NCBI RefSeq assembly: GCF_002197815.1
Contig: NZ_NIUB01000011.1
Span: forward strand, 62,001 to 126,000
Source: Pseudomonas oleovorans subsp. oleovorans
Lineage (GTDB): Bacteria; Pseudomonadota; Gammaproteobacteria; Pseudomonadales; Pseudomonadaceae
Length of the DNA: 64,000 nucleotides
Direction: 5' to 3'
Shown: one piece after another, positions 54,682 through 63,968 of the stretch
Numbering within the stretch: position 1 is the first letter of the stretch
Layout: every line of letters begins with the position of its first letter
Made by a program: the position numbers and the translations under genes
Notes under the pieces: generated by a model
Told to the model about the DNA's origin: nothing
The model's input: only the letters and a program-made list of their open reading frames with translations
Database searches by the model: none

Positions 54682-56859
54682 TCACAGGCCGTTCTTTTCC
54701 TTGAATTCGCGACGACGGCGATGCAGCACCGGCTCGGTGTAGCCGTTGGGCTGCTTGGTGCCCTCGATCACCAACTCCAGCGCGGCCTGGAAGGCGACGT
54801 TGTTGTCGAAGTCCGGAGCCATCGGGCGATACAGCGGGTCATTGGCGTTCTGACGATCCACCACCGGAGCCATACGCTTGAGGCTTTCGACCACCTGCGC
54901 CTCGGTGACGATGCCGTGGCGCAGCCAGTTGGCCAGCAACTGACTGGAGATGCGCAGGGTGGCGCGGTCTTCCATCAGGCCGACATCGTTGATGTCCGGC
55001 ACCTTGGAGCAGCCGACGCCCTGGTCGATCCAGCGCACCACGTAACCGAGGATGCCTTGCGAGTTGTTGTCCAGCTCGTTGCGGATTTCCTCGTCGCTCC
55101 AGCTGGTGTCCTTGGCCAGCGGGATGGTCAGGATGTCGTCCACCGAAGCCGGGGTGCGCTTGGCCAGTTCGGCCTGACGGGCGAACACGTCAACCTTGTG
55201 GTAATGCAGCGCGTGCAGGGTGGCGGCGGTCGGCGAGGGCACCCAGGCGGTGTTAGCGCCGGACAGCGGGTGGGCGATCTTCTGCTCGAGCATGGCGGCC
55301 ATCAGGTCCGGCATGGCCCACATGCCCTTGCCGATCTGCGCACGGCCCTGCAGGCCGGTGGCCAGGCCGACGTCGACGTTGTTGTTCTCGTAGGCGCCGA
55401 TCCAGGTCTCGCTCTTCATGGCGGCCTTGCGCACCACGGCGCCGGCCTCCATGGAAGTGTGGATCTCGTCACCGGTGCGGTCGAGGAAGCCGGTGTTGAT
55501 GAACACCACGCGCTCGCTGGCAGCCTTGATGCACGCCTTGAGGTTGACGGTGGTGCGACGCTCTTCGTCCATGATGCCGACTTTCAGGGTGTTGCGGGCC
55601 AGGCCCAGCACATCCTCGACGCGGGCGAAGAGTTCGCTGGTGAAGGCGACTTCTTCCGGGCCGTGCATCTTCGGTTTGACGATATACACGCTGCCGGTGC
55701 GGGTATTCTTGCGCGTGGTGTTGCCGATCAGGTTGTGCACCGCGATCAGGCTGGTGAACAGTGCGTCCTGGATGCCTTCCGGAACCTCGTTGCCTTCGGC
55801 GTCGAGGATGGCCGGGTTGGTCATCAGGTGGCCGACGTTGCGCACGAACAGCAGCGAGCGGCCGTGCAGGGTCAGCTCGGAGCCGTCCGGCTTGGTGTAG
55901 ACCCGGTCCGGGTTCATGGTGCGGGTGAAGGTGCTGCCGCCCTTGGACACTTCCTCGGCCAGGTCGCCTTTCATCAGGCCCAGCCAGTTCTTGTAGACCA
56001 CCACCTTGTCGTCGGCATCGACGGCGGCGACGGAGTCTTCGCAGTCCATGATGGTGGTCAGCGCGGCTTCCATCAGCACGTCTTTGACGCCGGCGGCGTC
56101 GGTGCTGCCGATGGGGCTGGAGGCATCGATCTGGATTTCGAAGTGCAGGCCGTTGTGCTTGAGCAGCACGGCGATCGGTGCGCTGGCCTCGCCCTGGAAA
56201 CCGACCAGTTGCGCGTCGTCACGCAGGCCGCTGTTGCTGCCGCCCTTGAGGGCAACGACCAGCTTGCCGTCGACGATGGCATAACCGGTGGAGTCGACGT
56301 GAGAGCCGGCAGCCAGCGGCGCGGCCTCGTCGAGGAAGGCGCGGGCGAAGGCGATGACCTTGTCGCCGCGCACCTTGTTGTAGCCCTTGCCCTTCTCGGC
56401 GCCGCCTTCTTCGCTGATCACGTCGGTGCCGTACAGTGCGTCGTACAGCGAGCCCCAGCGGGCGTTGGAGGCGTTCAGGGCGAAGCGCGCGTTCATCACC
56501 GGCACCACCAGCTGCGGGCCGGCCAGACGGGCGATCTCTTCGTCGACGTTGGTGGTGGTGGCCTGGAAGTCTTCCGGCTCCGGCAGCAGGTAGCCGATTT
56601 CCTGGAGGAAGGCCTTGTAGGCGGCCGCGTCATGAGCCTGGCCCTGGCGCGCCTGGTGCCAGGCATCGATCTGCGCCTGCAGCTCGTCACGCTTGGCCAG
56701 CAGGGCGCGGTTCTTCGGCGCCAGGTCCTTGATGACCGCGGCGGCACCGGCCCAGAACTGGTCGGCAGCGATGCCGGTACCGGGAATGGCTTCGTTGTTC
56801 ACGAAGTCGTACAGGGCTTTGGCGACCTGCAGGCCACCGACTTGAACGCGTTCAGTCAT
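54682..56859 (-). CDS. glcB: Malate synthase G
   Basis: Condenses glyoxylate and acetyl-CoA to malate; the monomeric G isoform of the glyoxylate and glycolate pathways. It has 725 residues from the ATG at 56859 ([10 protein letters not shown]). Marks: [18 protein letters not shown] near 263-280, the core [35 protein letters not shown] (catalytic acid region) and [17 protein letters not shown]. Length is exactly that of isoform G. Confidence 0.97.
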   Translation of the reverse strand: MTERVQVGGLQVAKALYDFVNNEAIPGTGIAADQFWAGAAAVIKDLAPKNRALLAKRDELQAQIDAWHQARQGQAHDAAAYKAFLQEIGYLLPEPEDFQATTTNVDEEIARLAGPQLVVPVMNARFALNASNARWGSLYDALYGTDVISEEGGAEKGKGYNKVRGDKVIAFARAFLDEAAPLAAGSHVDSTGYAIVDGKLVVALKGGSNSGLRDDAQLVGFQGEASAPIAVLLKHNGLHFEIQIDASSPIGSTDAAGVKDVLMEAALTTIMDCEDSVAAVDADDKVVVYKNWLGLMKGDLAEEVSKGGSTFTRTMNPDRVYTKPDGSELTLHGRSLLFVRNVGHLMTNPAILDAEGNEVPEGIQDALFTSLIAVHNLIGNTTRKNTRTGSVYIVKPKMHGPEEVAFTSELFARVEDVLGLARNTLKVGIMDEERRTTVNLKACIKAASERVVFINTGFLDRTGDEIHTSMEAGAVVRKAAMKSETWIGAYENNNVDVGLATGLQGRAQIGKGMWAMPDLMAAMLEQKIAHPLSGANTAWVPSPTAATLHALHYHKVDVFARQAELAKRTPASVDDILTIPLAKDTSWSDEEIRNELDNNSQGILGYVVRWIDQGVGCSKVPDINDVGLMEDRATLRISSQLLANWLRHGIVTEAQVVESLKRMAPVVDRQNANDPLYRPMAPDFDNNVAFQAALELVIEGTKQPNGYTEPVLHRRRREFKEKNGL

Positions 56860-57161
56860 CACTTGCCTCACTCTCTCTGAGCTCTACTCAATAGCCGCTT
56901 TGGAGACGGGTTTTCCGTCTTGTAGTCCAAAGCGCGGCATACTACATCAAGATCCTGGGGAAACGCAGCTGGGTAGCGTCAGTCTGCGACCAAAAGGCTA
57001 TTTGCGGTCACGATCAATACTTTATGTATTCAAAAAATTGCACTATTGTCCCATAAAATATGCAAAAATGTACACGATTAATTGAATGGGCACTGACAAC
57101 CGCGCCAATATGGCCTACGCCTCCTCGCCTATACTGCTTTTCGAGCATCCTGGAGCCCGCC
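56860..57161. other. glcB / GNAT divergent intergenic region
   Basis: 302 bases without a gene. A short hairpin GACGGGTTTTCCGTC lies at 56907-56921 in the glcB leader. The part 57020-57090 is strongly A+T-rich and probably holds the glcB promoter, though I could not fix the boxes. TATACT at 57130-57135 is a possible -10 for the GNAT gene. Confidence 0.4.
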
Positions 57162-57611
57162 ATGACGGTATCTGCTGCTGTTGCTGCCGACCTTGCCGAC
57201 CTCACCCGCCTGTTCGCCGGCTATCTGCGTTTCTATCAGGTGCTGCGCGCAGATGCGGACATCGCCGCCTTTCTCGGTGCGCGCCTGCAGCACGGTGATG
57301 CGCAGCTGTTCATCGCTCGTGACGGGCAGGGCGCCGCGCAGGGCTTCGTGCAGCTCTACCCCTTTCATTCTTCGTTGGCACTGGAACCGGCCTGGTTGCT
57401 CAGCGATCTATATGTCGATGAAAGCGCGCGCCGCTCAGGCGTTGGCGAGGCGCTGATGAATGCCGCTCGCGTGCATGCCGAGGCGACCGGCGCCTGCGGT
57501 CTGCAACTGGAAACGGCGCAGACCAACCTGGCTGCTCGGCGTCTTTACGAGCGTCTTGGCTACGTGCGTGACGAGCAGTTCTTCACCTACTGGTTGTCGC
57601 TACGCGGCTGA
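57162..57611 (+). CDS. GNAT family N-acetyltransferase
   Basis: A 149-residue acetyl-CoA-dependent acyltransferase. Motif A reads LSDLYVDESARRSGVGEALMN near 83-103 (R/Q-x2-G-x-G/A type), followed by LQLETAQTNLAARRLYERLGY, the usual alpha4/beta7 end. Substrate unknown. ATG at 57162 with TGGAG upstream. gcvR-like gene follows 33 bases later. Confidence 0.88.
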   Translation: MTVSAAVAADLADLTRLFAGYLRFYQVLRADADIAAFLGARLQHGDAQLFIARDGQGAAQGFVQLYPFHSSLALEPAWLLSDLYVDESARRSGVGEALMNAARVHAEATGACGLQLETAQTNLAARRLYERLGYVRDEQFFTYWLSLRG

Positions 57612-57644
57612 CCTTCCCAATCCTGTGAACGAGTGAGGTAGTAC

Positions 57645-58163
57645 ATGGACCATCTGGTACTGACGGTGATTGCCGAGGACCAACCGGGTCTGGTCGAGCG
57701 TCTGGCCGGCTGCGTGGCCAATCATGGTGGCAACTGGCTGGAGAGCCGTATGGCGCGCATGGCCGGGCAGTTCGCCGGAATCGTGCGGGTGGATGTGCCG
57801 GCCGAGGCCCACGGCGGCCTGATCAAGGAGCTCGAAGCGCTCAGTGCACAGGGTATTCGTGTGCAGCTGGCGGCCAGCGGCAGCGAGCCGGGCGGGCGTT
57901 TCACTGCGATTCGTCTGGAGCTTGTGGGTAATGACCGACCCGGTATCGTCCGTGATATCACCCGTGTGCTGGCCGAGCAGGGTGTCAACCTGGAGAGCCT
58001 GCTGACCGAGGTGGCGCCAGCGCCGATGAGCGGCGAGTTGCTGTTCACCGCCGAAGCACTGCTGGCCGTGCCGGAAACGCTGGCGCTGGAGCAATTGCAG
58101 GCACGCCTGGAAACCCTGGCCGATGACCTGATGGTGGAGCTGAATCTGCGCGCTGAGGATTGA
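57645..58163 (+). CDS. GcvR-like double-ACT regulatory protein
   Basis: A 172-residue cytoplasmic protein made of two ACT domains (1-80 and 86-168), as in the glycine cleavage repressor GcvR. Marks are VIAEDQPGLVERLAGCVANHGGN and LVGNDRPGIVRDITRVLAEQG. Such proteins sense amino acids such as glycine and act through a partner regulator. Whether it controls gcv genes here is not shown by the window. RBS GTGAGGTAG is weak. Terminator at 58207. Confidence 0.85.
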   Translation: MDHLVLTVIAEDQPGLVERLAGCVANHGGNWLESRMARMAGQFAGIVRVDVPAEAHGGLIKELEALSAQGIRVQLAASGSEPGGRFTAIRLELVGNDRPGIVRDITRVLAEQGVNLESLLTEVAPAPMSGELLFTAEALLAVPETLALEQLQARLETLADDLMVELNLRAED

Positions 58164-58206
58164 TATCCACGGTATGCGTGGATCAGCCTGTGGATAAACT
58201 GGGGAG

Positions 58207-58239
58207 CCTCGGCGCACTGCCTAGTGCCCCGGGGTTTTT
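58207..58239 (+). terminator. Rho-independent terminator of the GcvR-like gene
   Basis: Stem CCTCGGCGCACT / AGTGCCCCGGGG with one mismatch and one wobble, loop GCCT, then five T, 43 bases after the stop. Confidence 0.8.
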
Positions 58240-58271
58240 CATTGGCTGGCTAAAAATGCAGCAGGATCAAT

Positions 58272-58312
58272 GGTTTGTGCACAAATGTTGGGGATGGATC
58301 TGTGGATAAGCC
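58272..58312 (-). repeat. Fifth copy of the 41-nt palindromic unit with TTATCCACAG core
   Basis: On the minus strand this reads GGCTTATCCACAG, an ATCCCC centre, then ATTTGTGCACAAACC. It matches the unit at 22513-22553 in 32 of 41 positions. It lies in the gap between the gcvR-like gene and rarD, after the terminator. A GTAGGGTGCGC-type palindrome follows at 58458-58477. Confidence 0.7.
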
Positions 58313-58482
58313 GGGGGTGACAGGCGCCGACCCAAGGCTGGCGCGGCCTGGAGATGCTTGAACGTTTTCTGCTCAACGCCCTTTCGATGCCAGTGCGCAT
58401 AGCCTGGGCGGCCCCGCGACACCCTACGAGGTTCGCAGATCCGCCTGCGCTCGGTCATAGGGTGCGCCGTGCGCACCAGCGC

Positions 58483-59376
58483 TTACGCGCTGCGCCCCTT
58501 GCGCAGGTTCAGCCAGATATCCAGGCTGTATACAAAAAGCCCGGCCCAGATGCAGGCGAACGCCAGCAGGGCGCTCGGCGAGAAGTGTTCATCGAACAGC
58601 AGGATGGCCTGAAGCAGTACCAGGGTTGGAGCCAGGTATTGCAGGAAGCCCAGCGTGGTGTAGGGCAGATGCCGCGCCGCGGCGTTGAAGCACACCAGCG
58701 GCACCAGGGTGATCGGCCCGGCGGCTGCCAGCCACAGTGCTTCGCTGCTGGTCCAGAAACTTGCCTGGCTGCTCATCGCTGCAGGGTGCAGAGCGAGCCA
58801 GGCCAACGCTACCGGCACCAGCAGCCAGGTTTCCACCACCAGCCCGGGCAGGGCTGCCACGGGCGCCTGCTTGCGAATCAATCCGTAGAAGCCGAAGGTC
58901 AGCGCCAGCACCAGCGACACCCAGGGCAGGCTGCCGACCTGCCATAGCTGCTGCAGCACGCCCAGCGCGGCCAGCGCCACGGCCAGCCACTGCAGGCGGC
59001 GCAGGCGCTCGCCGAGAATCAGCAGGCCGAGCAACACGTTGATCAACGGGTTGATGTAGTAGCCCAGGCTGGCCTCGATCATGCGGCCATTGTTCACCGC
59101 CCACACGTACACCAGCCAGTTGGTCGCGATCAGCAGGCCGCAGCCGGCCAGCACTGCCAGGCGTTTGGGATTGTCGCGCAGCTCGCGCCACCAGCCAGGG
59201 TGCTTCCACACGAGCAGCAGCAGGCCGCCGAACAGTGCGGACCAGAGCACGCGGTGCACGATGATTTCCATCGCCGGAACGCTTTGCAGGGCTTTGAAGT
59301 AGAGCGGGAACAGGCCCCAGATGATGTAGGCGGTAAGGCCCAGAACGTACCCGCGTTGCGGGTTGGCGGTAGCCAT
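58483..59376 (-). CDS. rarD: RarD-type EamA transporter
   Basis: A 297-residue inner-membrane protein with ten predicted helices in two EamA halves. RarD marks: GLTAYIIWGLFPLYFKAL at 14-31, EIIVHRVLWS, the loop WAVNNGRMIEASLGYYINPL, and RHLPYTTLGFLQYLAPT. The substrate of RarD proteins is unclear despite the 'chloramphenicol-sensitive' name. Divergent from nothing close; a small gap separates it from the kinase gene. Confidence 0.9.
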   Translation of the reverse strand: MATANPQRGYVLGLTAYIIWGLFPLYFKALQSVPAMEIIVHRVLWSALFGGLLLLVWKHPGWWRELRDNPKRLAVLAGCGLLIATNWLVYVWAVNNGRMIEASLGYYINPLINVLLGLLILGERLRRLQWLAVALAALGVLQQLWQVGSLPWVSLVLALTFGFYGLIRKQAPVAALPGLVVETWLLVPVALAWLALHPAAMSSQASFWTSSEALWLAAAGPITLVPLVCFNAAARHLPYTTLGFLQYLAPTLVLLQAILLFDEHFSPSALLAFACIWAGLFVYSLDIWLNLRKGRSA

Positions 59377-59554
59377 CGAGAATCCTTGGTTAGGCAGCTA
59401 ACGGTTGCCGCGGAATTCTAGCGCTCTGCTTCAGGGCTTGTCTGTTCGTTCAGTTTTTCCGTATACCGAAGCGCCGGCAAAGTCGTAAGGCAAACTTTAC
59501 ACGGTGCGCGCAACTGTATGGGTGCGCGGACCTGGCGCCCCGGATGCCATCGGC

Positions 59555-60529
59555 TCAGAACAGCCGCAGTGGCTCTTCATCCAGGGCGGCCATCTGTTCG
59601 CGCAGGGCGAGAATCTGGTCGCCCCAGTAGCGCTCGCCGGCAAACCAAGGGAAGGCCAGGGGGAATGCCGGGTCGTCCCAGCGGCGGGCGATCCAGGCGC
59701 TGTGATGCATCAGGCGCAGGGCACGCAGGCCCTCGATCAGTGGCAGCTCGCGGGCGGCGAAGTCATGGAATTCCTGATAACCGTCGACCAGTTCGGCCAA
59801 CTGACCGAGGCGTTCATGACGCTCGCCGGCCAGCATCATCCACAGATCCTGTACCGCCGGGCCCATGCGGCAGTCGTCGAGGTCGACCATATGGAAGGCA
59901 TCATCGCGGTGCAGCAGGTTGCCCGGGTGGCAGTCGCCGTGCAGGCGAATCGGCGAGTAGCGCACGCGGGCGAACAGTTCATCGAGGCGCGCGAGCAGAT
60001 CGCGAGCGACCGACTCGTAGGCAGGCAGCAGGCTGCGCGGCACGAAGCCGCCGTCGAGCAGCGAGGCCAGGGCGGCGTGGCCAAAGTTGTCCACCGCCAG
60101 GGTTTCGCGATGAGCGAAAGGACGGCTGGCACCGATGGCGTGCATGCGTCCGAGCAACTGGCCGAGGCGGTACAGCTGGTCGAGGTTGCCCGGCTCCGGC
60201 GCCCGGCCACCCCGGCGCGGGAACAGGGCGAAGCGGAAGCCACCGTGCTCGAACAGCGTCTCGCCATCGCGCGCCAGTGGCGCCACCACCGGGACCTCGT
60301 GTTCGGCCAGCTCGGCGCTGAAACTATGCTCCTCGCGGATCGCCGCATCGCTCCAGCGGTCCGGGCGATAGAACTTGGCGATCAGCGGCGTTTCATTCTC
60401 GATACCGACTTGATAGACGCGGTTCTCGTAGCTGTTGAGTGCCAATACGCGGGCGTCGCTGAGATAGCCAAGGCTCTCCACGGCATCGAGCACCAGATCC
60501 GGGGTGAGGGTGGAAAAAGGATGGCTCAT
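59555..60529 (-). CDS. srkA: SrkA/YihE-type stress response kinase
   Basis: A 324-residue aminoglycoside-phosphotransferase-fold protein kinase. The nucleotide lysine lies in TPLIAKFYRPDRW, the catalytic loop is LHGDCHPGNLLH near 200-211, and the metal-binding motif is DLDDCRMGPAVQD. In E. coli SrkA phosphorylates Ser/Thr proteins and counters stress-induced death. Start ATG at 60529 (MSHPFSTLTPDL); the frame upstream crosses a repeat. No neighbour suggests a pathway. Confidence 0.9.
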   Translation of the reverse strand: MSHPFSTLTPDLVLDAVESLGYLSDARVLALNSYENRVYQVGIENETPLIAKFYRPDRWSDAAIREEHSFSAELAEHEVPVVAPLARDGETLFEHGGFRFALFPRRGGRAPEPGNLDQLYRLGQLLGRMHAIGASRPFAHRETLAVDNFGHAALASLLDGGFVPRSLLPAYESVARDLLARLDELFARVRYSPIRLHGDCHPGNLLHRDDAFHMVDLDDCRMGPAVQDLWMMLAGERHERLGQLAELVDGYQEFHDFAARELPLIEGLRALRLMHHSAWIARRWDDPAFPLAFPWFAGERYWGDQILALREQMAALDEEPLRLF

Positions 60530-60580
60530 GAGCGGCTCCGTGTGAGTGGGCGCCCAGTGTACCTGGCGGATGCGCTTGCC

Positions 60581-60726
60581 GTAGGGCGGGTGCAACCCGC
60601 CGTTGAAATGACTGGCGGCTGCATTCGCCCTGTAGCCTTGTAGTCCGGATGAAATCCGGGGCACGCCTATGCGAACTTCCCGGATTTCATTGGGCTACGG
60701 TGCTGGCGGGTTGTACCCGCCCTACA
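60581..60726. repeat. Nested intergenic palindromes between srkA and modE
   Basis: Outer arms GTAGGGCGGGTGCAACCCGCC (60582-60602) and GGCGGGTTGTACCCGCCCTAC (60706-60726), and inner arms TAGTCCGGATGAAATCCGGG (60640-60659) and CCCGGATTTCATTGGGCTAC (60680-60699). The right outer arm overlaps the modE stop. Similar arms occur in pieces at 35972-36080. No gene in the gap. Confidence 0.75.
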
Positions 60727-61486
60727 GTTGCGTACCGAGCAGCACCTGACTGGCAGTGAACTGCGCACGCACCGGATCGCCCACCGTCAGCCTCAGGGCT
60801 GCCAGGCGCTCGGGTTCGATTGATGCGCACAGGGTCTGGCCGTTGCTCAGGCTCACGCGTACTTCGCTGGGGCCATCGTTGGCCGGCAGAATCTGTTCGA
60901 TATGGCCTTCGAGTGCGTTGTGCTGTGCTGTGCGGGGAGCCTGTAGCGGTTGCAATTCCAGCCAGCCTGCTTTGATCAGCGCGACCACGCTGCTGCCTTC
61001 GCTCAATTGCAGGTTTTCCGTGCTGTCATGGGTAATCTGCGCCTGCAGGCGGCTGCCGCCGGGCAGTTCGATGTCGATCAGGTCGTTGTGGCCGTGGGCG
61101 TGAATCGCGCGCACACGGCCGGTGAGCTGGTTGCGCGCACTGGTGCGCAGCATCAGGCGACCGAGCAGTTCCAGGTCGGCGTCGTCACCGGCCGCCTGCA
61201 GCAGTTGCACCTGCAGCGCCTGCAGACGTTGTTGCAGTGCCAGCAGGCGCTCGCCAGCGGGTGTCAGGCGTGCGCCACCGCCACCTTTGCCGCCGACATT
61301 GCGGCTGACCAGTGGCTGCTCTGAGAGGTTGTTCAGCTCATCGATGGCGTCCCAGGCGGCCTTGTAGCTCAGTCCGGCGGCCTTGGCGGCGCGGGTGATG
61401 GAGCCTTGTTCGGCGATCTGCTCGAGCAGCGCCAGGCGTTTCGGGCGGCGGCTGAGCAATTGGGCAATGGAATCGAGCTGCGACAT
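60722..61486 (-). CDS. modE: Molybdate-responsive regulator ModE
   Basis: A 254-residue regulator: N-terminal winged helix (LALLEQIAEQGSITRAAKAAGLSYKAAWDAID at 18-49), GGKGGGGARLTPAGERLL, then two Mop/TOBE molybdate-binding domains beginning TSARNQLTGRVRAI and APRTAQHNALEGHIEQI. Molybdate-bound ModE normally represses modABC. No molybdate transport gene is in the window, so this copy stands alone here. Downstream overlap with a repeat arm at its stop codon. Confidence 0.92.
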   Translation of the reverse strand: MSQLDSIAQLLSRRPKRLALLEQIAEQGSITRAAKAAGLSYKAAWDAIDELNNLSEQPLVSRNVGGKGGGGARLTPAGERLLALQQRLQALQVQLLQAAGDDADLELLGRLMLRTSARNQLTGRVRAIHAHGHNDLIDIELPGGSRLQAQITHDSTENLQLSEGSSVVALIKAGWLELQPLQAPRTAQHNALEGHIEQILPANDGPSEVRVSLSNGQTLCASIEPERLAALRLTVGDPVRAQFTASQVLLGTQL

Positions 61487-61547
61487 GGTTCAGGCGTGGC
61501 CAGGGAGAATGTCGGGCAAGGTGCGTGACTGCGCCTGGCGCGTCAAG

Positions 61548-62288
61548 TCAGCCATCGCCCGGTCGTGGCGTGCGTGCCAGGCAATACACATCGACGCGCA
61601 GTGCGCCCGCGCGACGCAGCAGGTGGGCGAGCACGCCCGCCGTGGCGCCGGTGGTGAGCACGTCGTCGACCAGCGCCAGATGAGCGCCGGCGACCTTGGC
61701 TTGCAGTTCCAGGCTGAAGGCCTGACGCAGATTGCGCTTGCGCGTTGCGGCATCCAGCCCTTGCTGTGCGGGTGTATCGACGCGGCGCTGGAGCCAGTCT
61801 TGTTGCACCGGCAGGTGGAGGCTGGCGCCCAGCCAGTCGGCGAGCATCTGTGCCTGATTGAAGCCGCGTCGTCGCTGGCGCTTGCGGGCCAGCGGCACCG
61901 GCAGCAGCGCCTGTGGTCGTGGCAGGCCTTCGTCATAGGCATGGCTAAGGTGTTCAGCCAGCAGTTCGGCGAGCAGACGACCGTGCGGCCATTGCGCCTG
62001 GTGCTTGAAGCGGGTGATCAGATTGTCGACGGGAAAGGCATAGCGCCAGGGCGCTTCCACACGGCTGAAACTTGGCGGCTTGTTCTGGCAGGCGCCGCAG
62101 ATCATGCCGTGGGCCGGCAATGGCACCGCACAGATCTGGCAGTGCGCACCGAGCCACGGCAACTCGGCCTCGCAGGCCGTGCAGACCACGTGCGTGGGGT
62201 GATCGGTGGTTTCGTCGCAAAGCTGGCAATGGCGGCGCGGTCGCAGCCAGGGGAGGCGTTGCAGAAGGGTTGGGTCGAACAATGGCAT
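61548..62288 (-). CDS. ComF family phosphoribosyltransferase-like protein
   Basis: A 246-residue protein with an N-terminal zinc ribbon of cysteines (CQLCDETT, CTACEAELP, CQICAVPLP, CGACQ) and a type I phosphoribosyltransferase domain with LLPVPLARKRQRRRGFNQAQ and the PRPP loop ALVDDVLTTGATAG. Related to ComF (DNA uptake) and GntX. Found upstream of and divergent from the biotin operon, a common place in gammaproteobacteria. Enzymatic activity unproven. Confidence 0.9.
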   Translation of the reverse strand: MPLFDPTLLQRLPWLRPRRHCQLCDETTDHPTHVVCTACEAELPWLGAHCQICAVPLPAHGMICGACQNKPPSFSRVEAPWRYAFPVDNLITRFKHQAQWPHGRLLAELLAEHLSHAYDEGLPRPQALLPVPLARKRQRRRGFNQAQMLADWLGASLHLPVQQDWLQRRVDTPAQQGLDAATRKRNLRQAFSLELQAKVAGAHLALVDDVLTTGATAGVLAHLLRRAGALRVDVYCLARTPRPGDG

Positions 62289-62331
62289 CGCGGCTCATCC
62301 ATGAGCGGTGGTGCCAGAAGTGTAGTTCGCG

Positions 62332-62625
62332 TCAGCGGATGAGCCAGCCCATGACGATCAGGCCGAGAAACAGCCAGATCACCCCGCCGATGATCGAGCC
62401 GCGCAGCAGTGAACGAGCGCCGCCGAACAAGAACAGCAGACCGATGATCAGCAGGATGATGCTGAAGATCGACACGTCCATGCCAATGGCCCTGGCCATA
62501 CCCTGGAGAAAGTCGTCGATGGCATCGGCCATGGCGCCTAGCACGCCGGACAACATGTCGACGATGAAACGGATGGCGCGACCCAGCGCTTCGCCGAGTC
62601 CTTCAAAAAAACCTTCAACCTGCAT
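62332..62625 (-). CDS. Small membrane protein of unknown function
   Basis: A 97-residue protein: amphipathic N-terminus (MQVEGFFEGLGEALGRAI), then two hydrophobic helices (about 52-67 and 75-96; SIFSIILLIIGLLFLFGG and IGGVIWLFLGLIVMGWLI). I start at the ATG at 62625, preceded by AGGA at eight bases; the ATG three codons earlier is an alternative. No family recognised. Between comF and the biotin operon promoter. Confidence 0.75.
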   Translation of the reverse strand: MQVEGFFEGLGEALGRAIRFIVDMLSGVLGAMADAIDDFLQGMARAIGMDVSIFSIILLIIGLLFLFGGARSLLRGSIIGGVIWLFLGLIVMGWLIR

Positions 62626-62702
62626 GCAGAACATCCTGTGGGAGGGGTAAGCATTGGGCCTTATGCCATGACATAAGTTCTATTGGTTGCTATTTGATCA
62701 TA

Positions 62703-62732
62703 TGTAAACCTGTGTCTTTGTCGTGGTTGACA
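62703..62732 (+). promoter_or_regulatory. BirA-type biotin operator of bioB
   Basis: TGTAAACC-N14-GGTTGACA, matching the BirA operator TTGTAAACC-N14/15-GGTTTACAA with one change in each arm region, 90 bases before the bioB ATG. Known: biotinyl-AMP-bound BirA represses at such sites. Inferred: biotin represses bioB-bioF here. Confidence 0.75.
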
Positions 62733-62821
62733 GCATCCAATCGCCACTTATGATGGCCAAAGCCTGAATGCCCCGTGTGGGCCTGACAACAGATGCCACC
62801 AAGCGTCGAAGGACTTCTCAG

Positions 62822-63880
62822 ATGAGCGCAACCGCCGAAATCACCACCCGCCACGACTGGAGCCTCGCCGAGGTTCGCGCGCTGTTCGAGCAGCCTTTCA
62901 ACGACCTGCTGTTCCAGGCGCAGAGCATCCATCGCCAGCACTTCGACCCGAACCGCGTGCAGGTCTCGACCCTGCTGTCGATCAAGACCGGCGCCTGCCC
63001 GGAAGACTGCAAGTACTGCCCGCAGTCCGGCCACTACAACACCGGCCTGGACAAGGAAAAGCTGATGGAAGTGCAGAAGGTGCTGGAGGCTGCCGCTGAG
63101 GCCAAGGCCATCGGCTCCACGCGTTTCTGCATGGGTGCGGCCTGGAAGCATCCGTCCGCCAAGGACATGCCTTACGTGCTGGAAATGGTAAAGGGCGTGA
63201 AGAAGCTCGGCCTGGAAACCTGCATGACCCTTGGTCGCCTCGATCAGGAGCAGACCCAGGCGCTGGCTGACGCAGGCCTGGATTACTACAACCACAATCT
63301 CGACACCTCACCGGAGTTCTACGGCAGCATCATCACTACCCGCACCTACGGTGAGCGCCTGCAGACCCTGGCCTACGTGCGCGAGGCGGGGATGAAGATC
63401 TGCTCGGGCGGCATCCTCGGCATGGGCGAGTCGGTGGATGACCGCGCCGGGTTGCTGATCCAGCTGGCGAATCTGCCGGAGCACCCGGAAAGCGTGCCGA
63501 TCAACATGCTGGTCAAGGTCAAGGGCACGCCGCTGGCCGAGGAGAAGGACGTCGACCCGTTCGACTTCATCCGCACTTTGGCCGTGGCGCGGATCATGAT
63601 GCCGAAATCCCACGTGCGCCTGTCTGCCGGCCGCGAGGCGATGAACGAGCAGATGCAGGCCCTGGCCTTCATGGCGGGCGCCAACTCGATTTTCTACGGC
63701 GAGAAGCTGCTGACCACCGCCAACCCACAGGCGGACAAGGACATGGCCCTGTTCAAGCGCCTTGGCATCAAACCCGAAGAGCGCGAAGAGCATGCCGATG
63801 AGGTGCACCAGGCGGCCATCGAGCAGGCGCTGGTCGAGCAGCGCGATTCCAAGCTGTTCTACAACGCCGCTTCGGCCTGA
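62822..63880 (+). CDS. bioB: Biotin synthase
   Basis: Radical SAM enzyme that inserts sulfur into dethiobiotin. It has 352 residues from the ATG at 62822 ([13 protein letters not shown]). The [4Fe-4S] cysteines are Cys59, Cys63 and Cys66 in [14 protein letters not shown]. The second cluster's ligands lie in [20 protein letters not shown] and the arginine of [12 protein letters not shown]. Glycine-rich SGGILGMGE contacts SAM. It is the first gene of a bio operon (bioF follows after 88 bases that include a REP-like arm pair), under a BirA-type operator. Confidence 0.97.
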   Translation: MSATAEITTRHDWSLAEVRALFEQPFNDLLFQAQSIHRQHFDPNRVQVSTLLSIKTGACPEDCKYCPQSGHYNTGLDKEKLMEVQKVLEAAAEAKAIGSTRFCMGAAWKHPSAKDMPYVLEMVKGVKKLGLETCMTLGRLDQEQTQALADAGLDYYNHNLDTSPEFYGSIITTRTYGERLQTLAYVREAGMKICSGGILGMGESVDDRAGLLIQLANLPEHPESVPINMLVKVKGTPLAEEKDVDPFDFIRTLAVARIMMPKSHVRLSAGREAMNEQMQALAFMAGANSIFYGEKLLTTANPQADKDMALFKRLGIKPEEREEHADEVHQAAIEQALVEQRDSKLFYNAASA

Positions 63881-63889
63881 TTCCTTTTA

Positions 63890-63958
63890 TGTGGGAGCGA
63901 GCTCTGCTCGCGAATGACCTCCTGTCCTGGTTTTTCGCTCGCCACGCTCGCTTCTACG
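63890..63958. repeat. REP-like arms between bioB and bioF
   Basis: GTGGGAGCGAGCTCTGCTCGCGAAT faces CGCTCGCCACGCTCGCTTCTAC as an imperfect inverted pair filling most of the bioB-bioF gap. Confidence 0.6.
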
Positions 63959-63968
63959 GAAAACGTGC

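Noticed and set aside
54673-56880. A 735-codon open frame antisense to glcB
   Set aside because: Shadow of malate synthase G, which has all family motifs; no ribosome binding site or recognisable domain.
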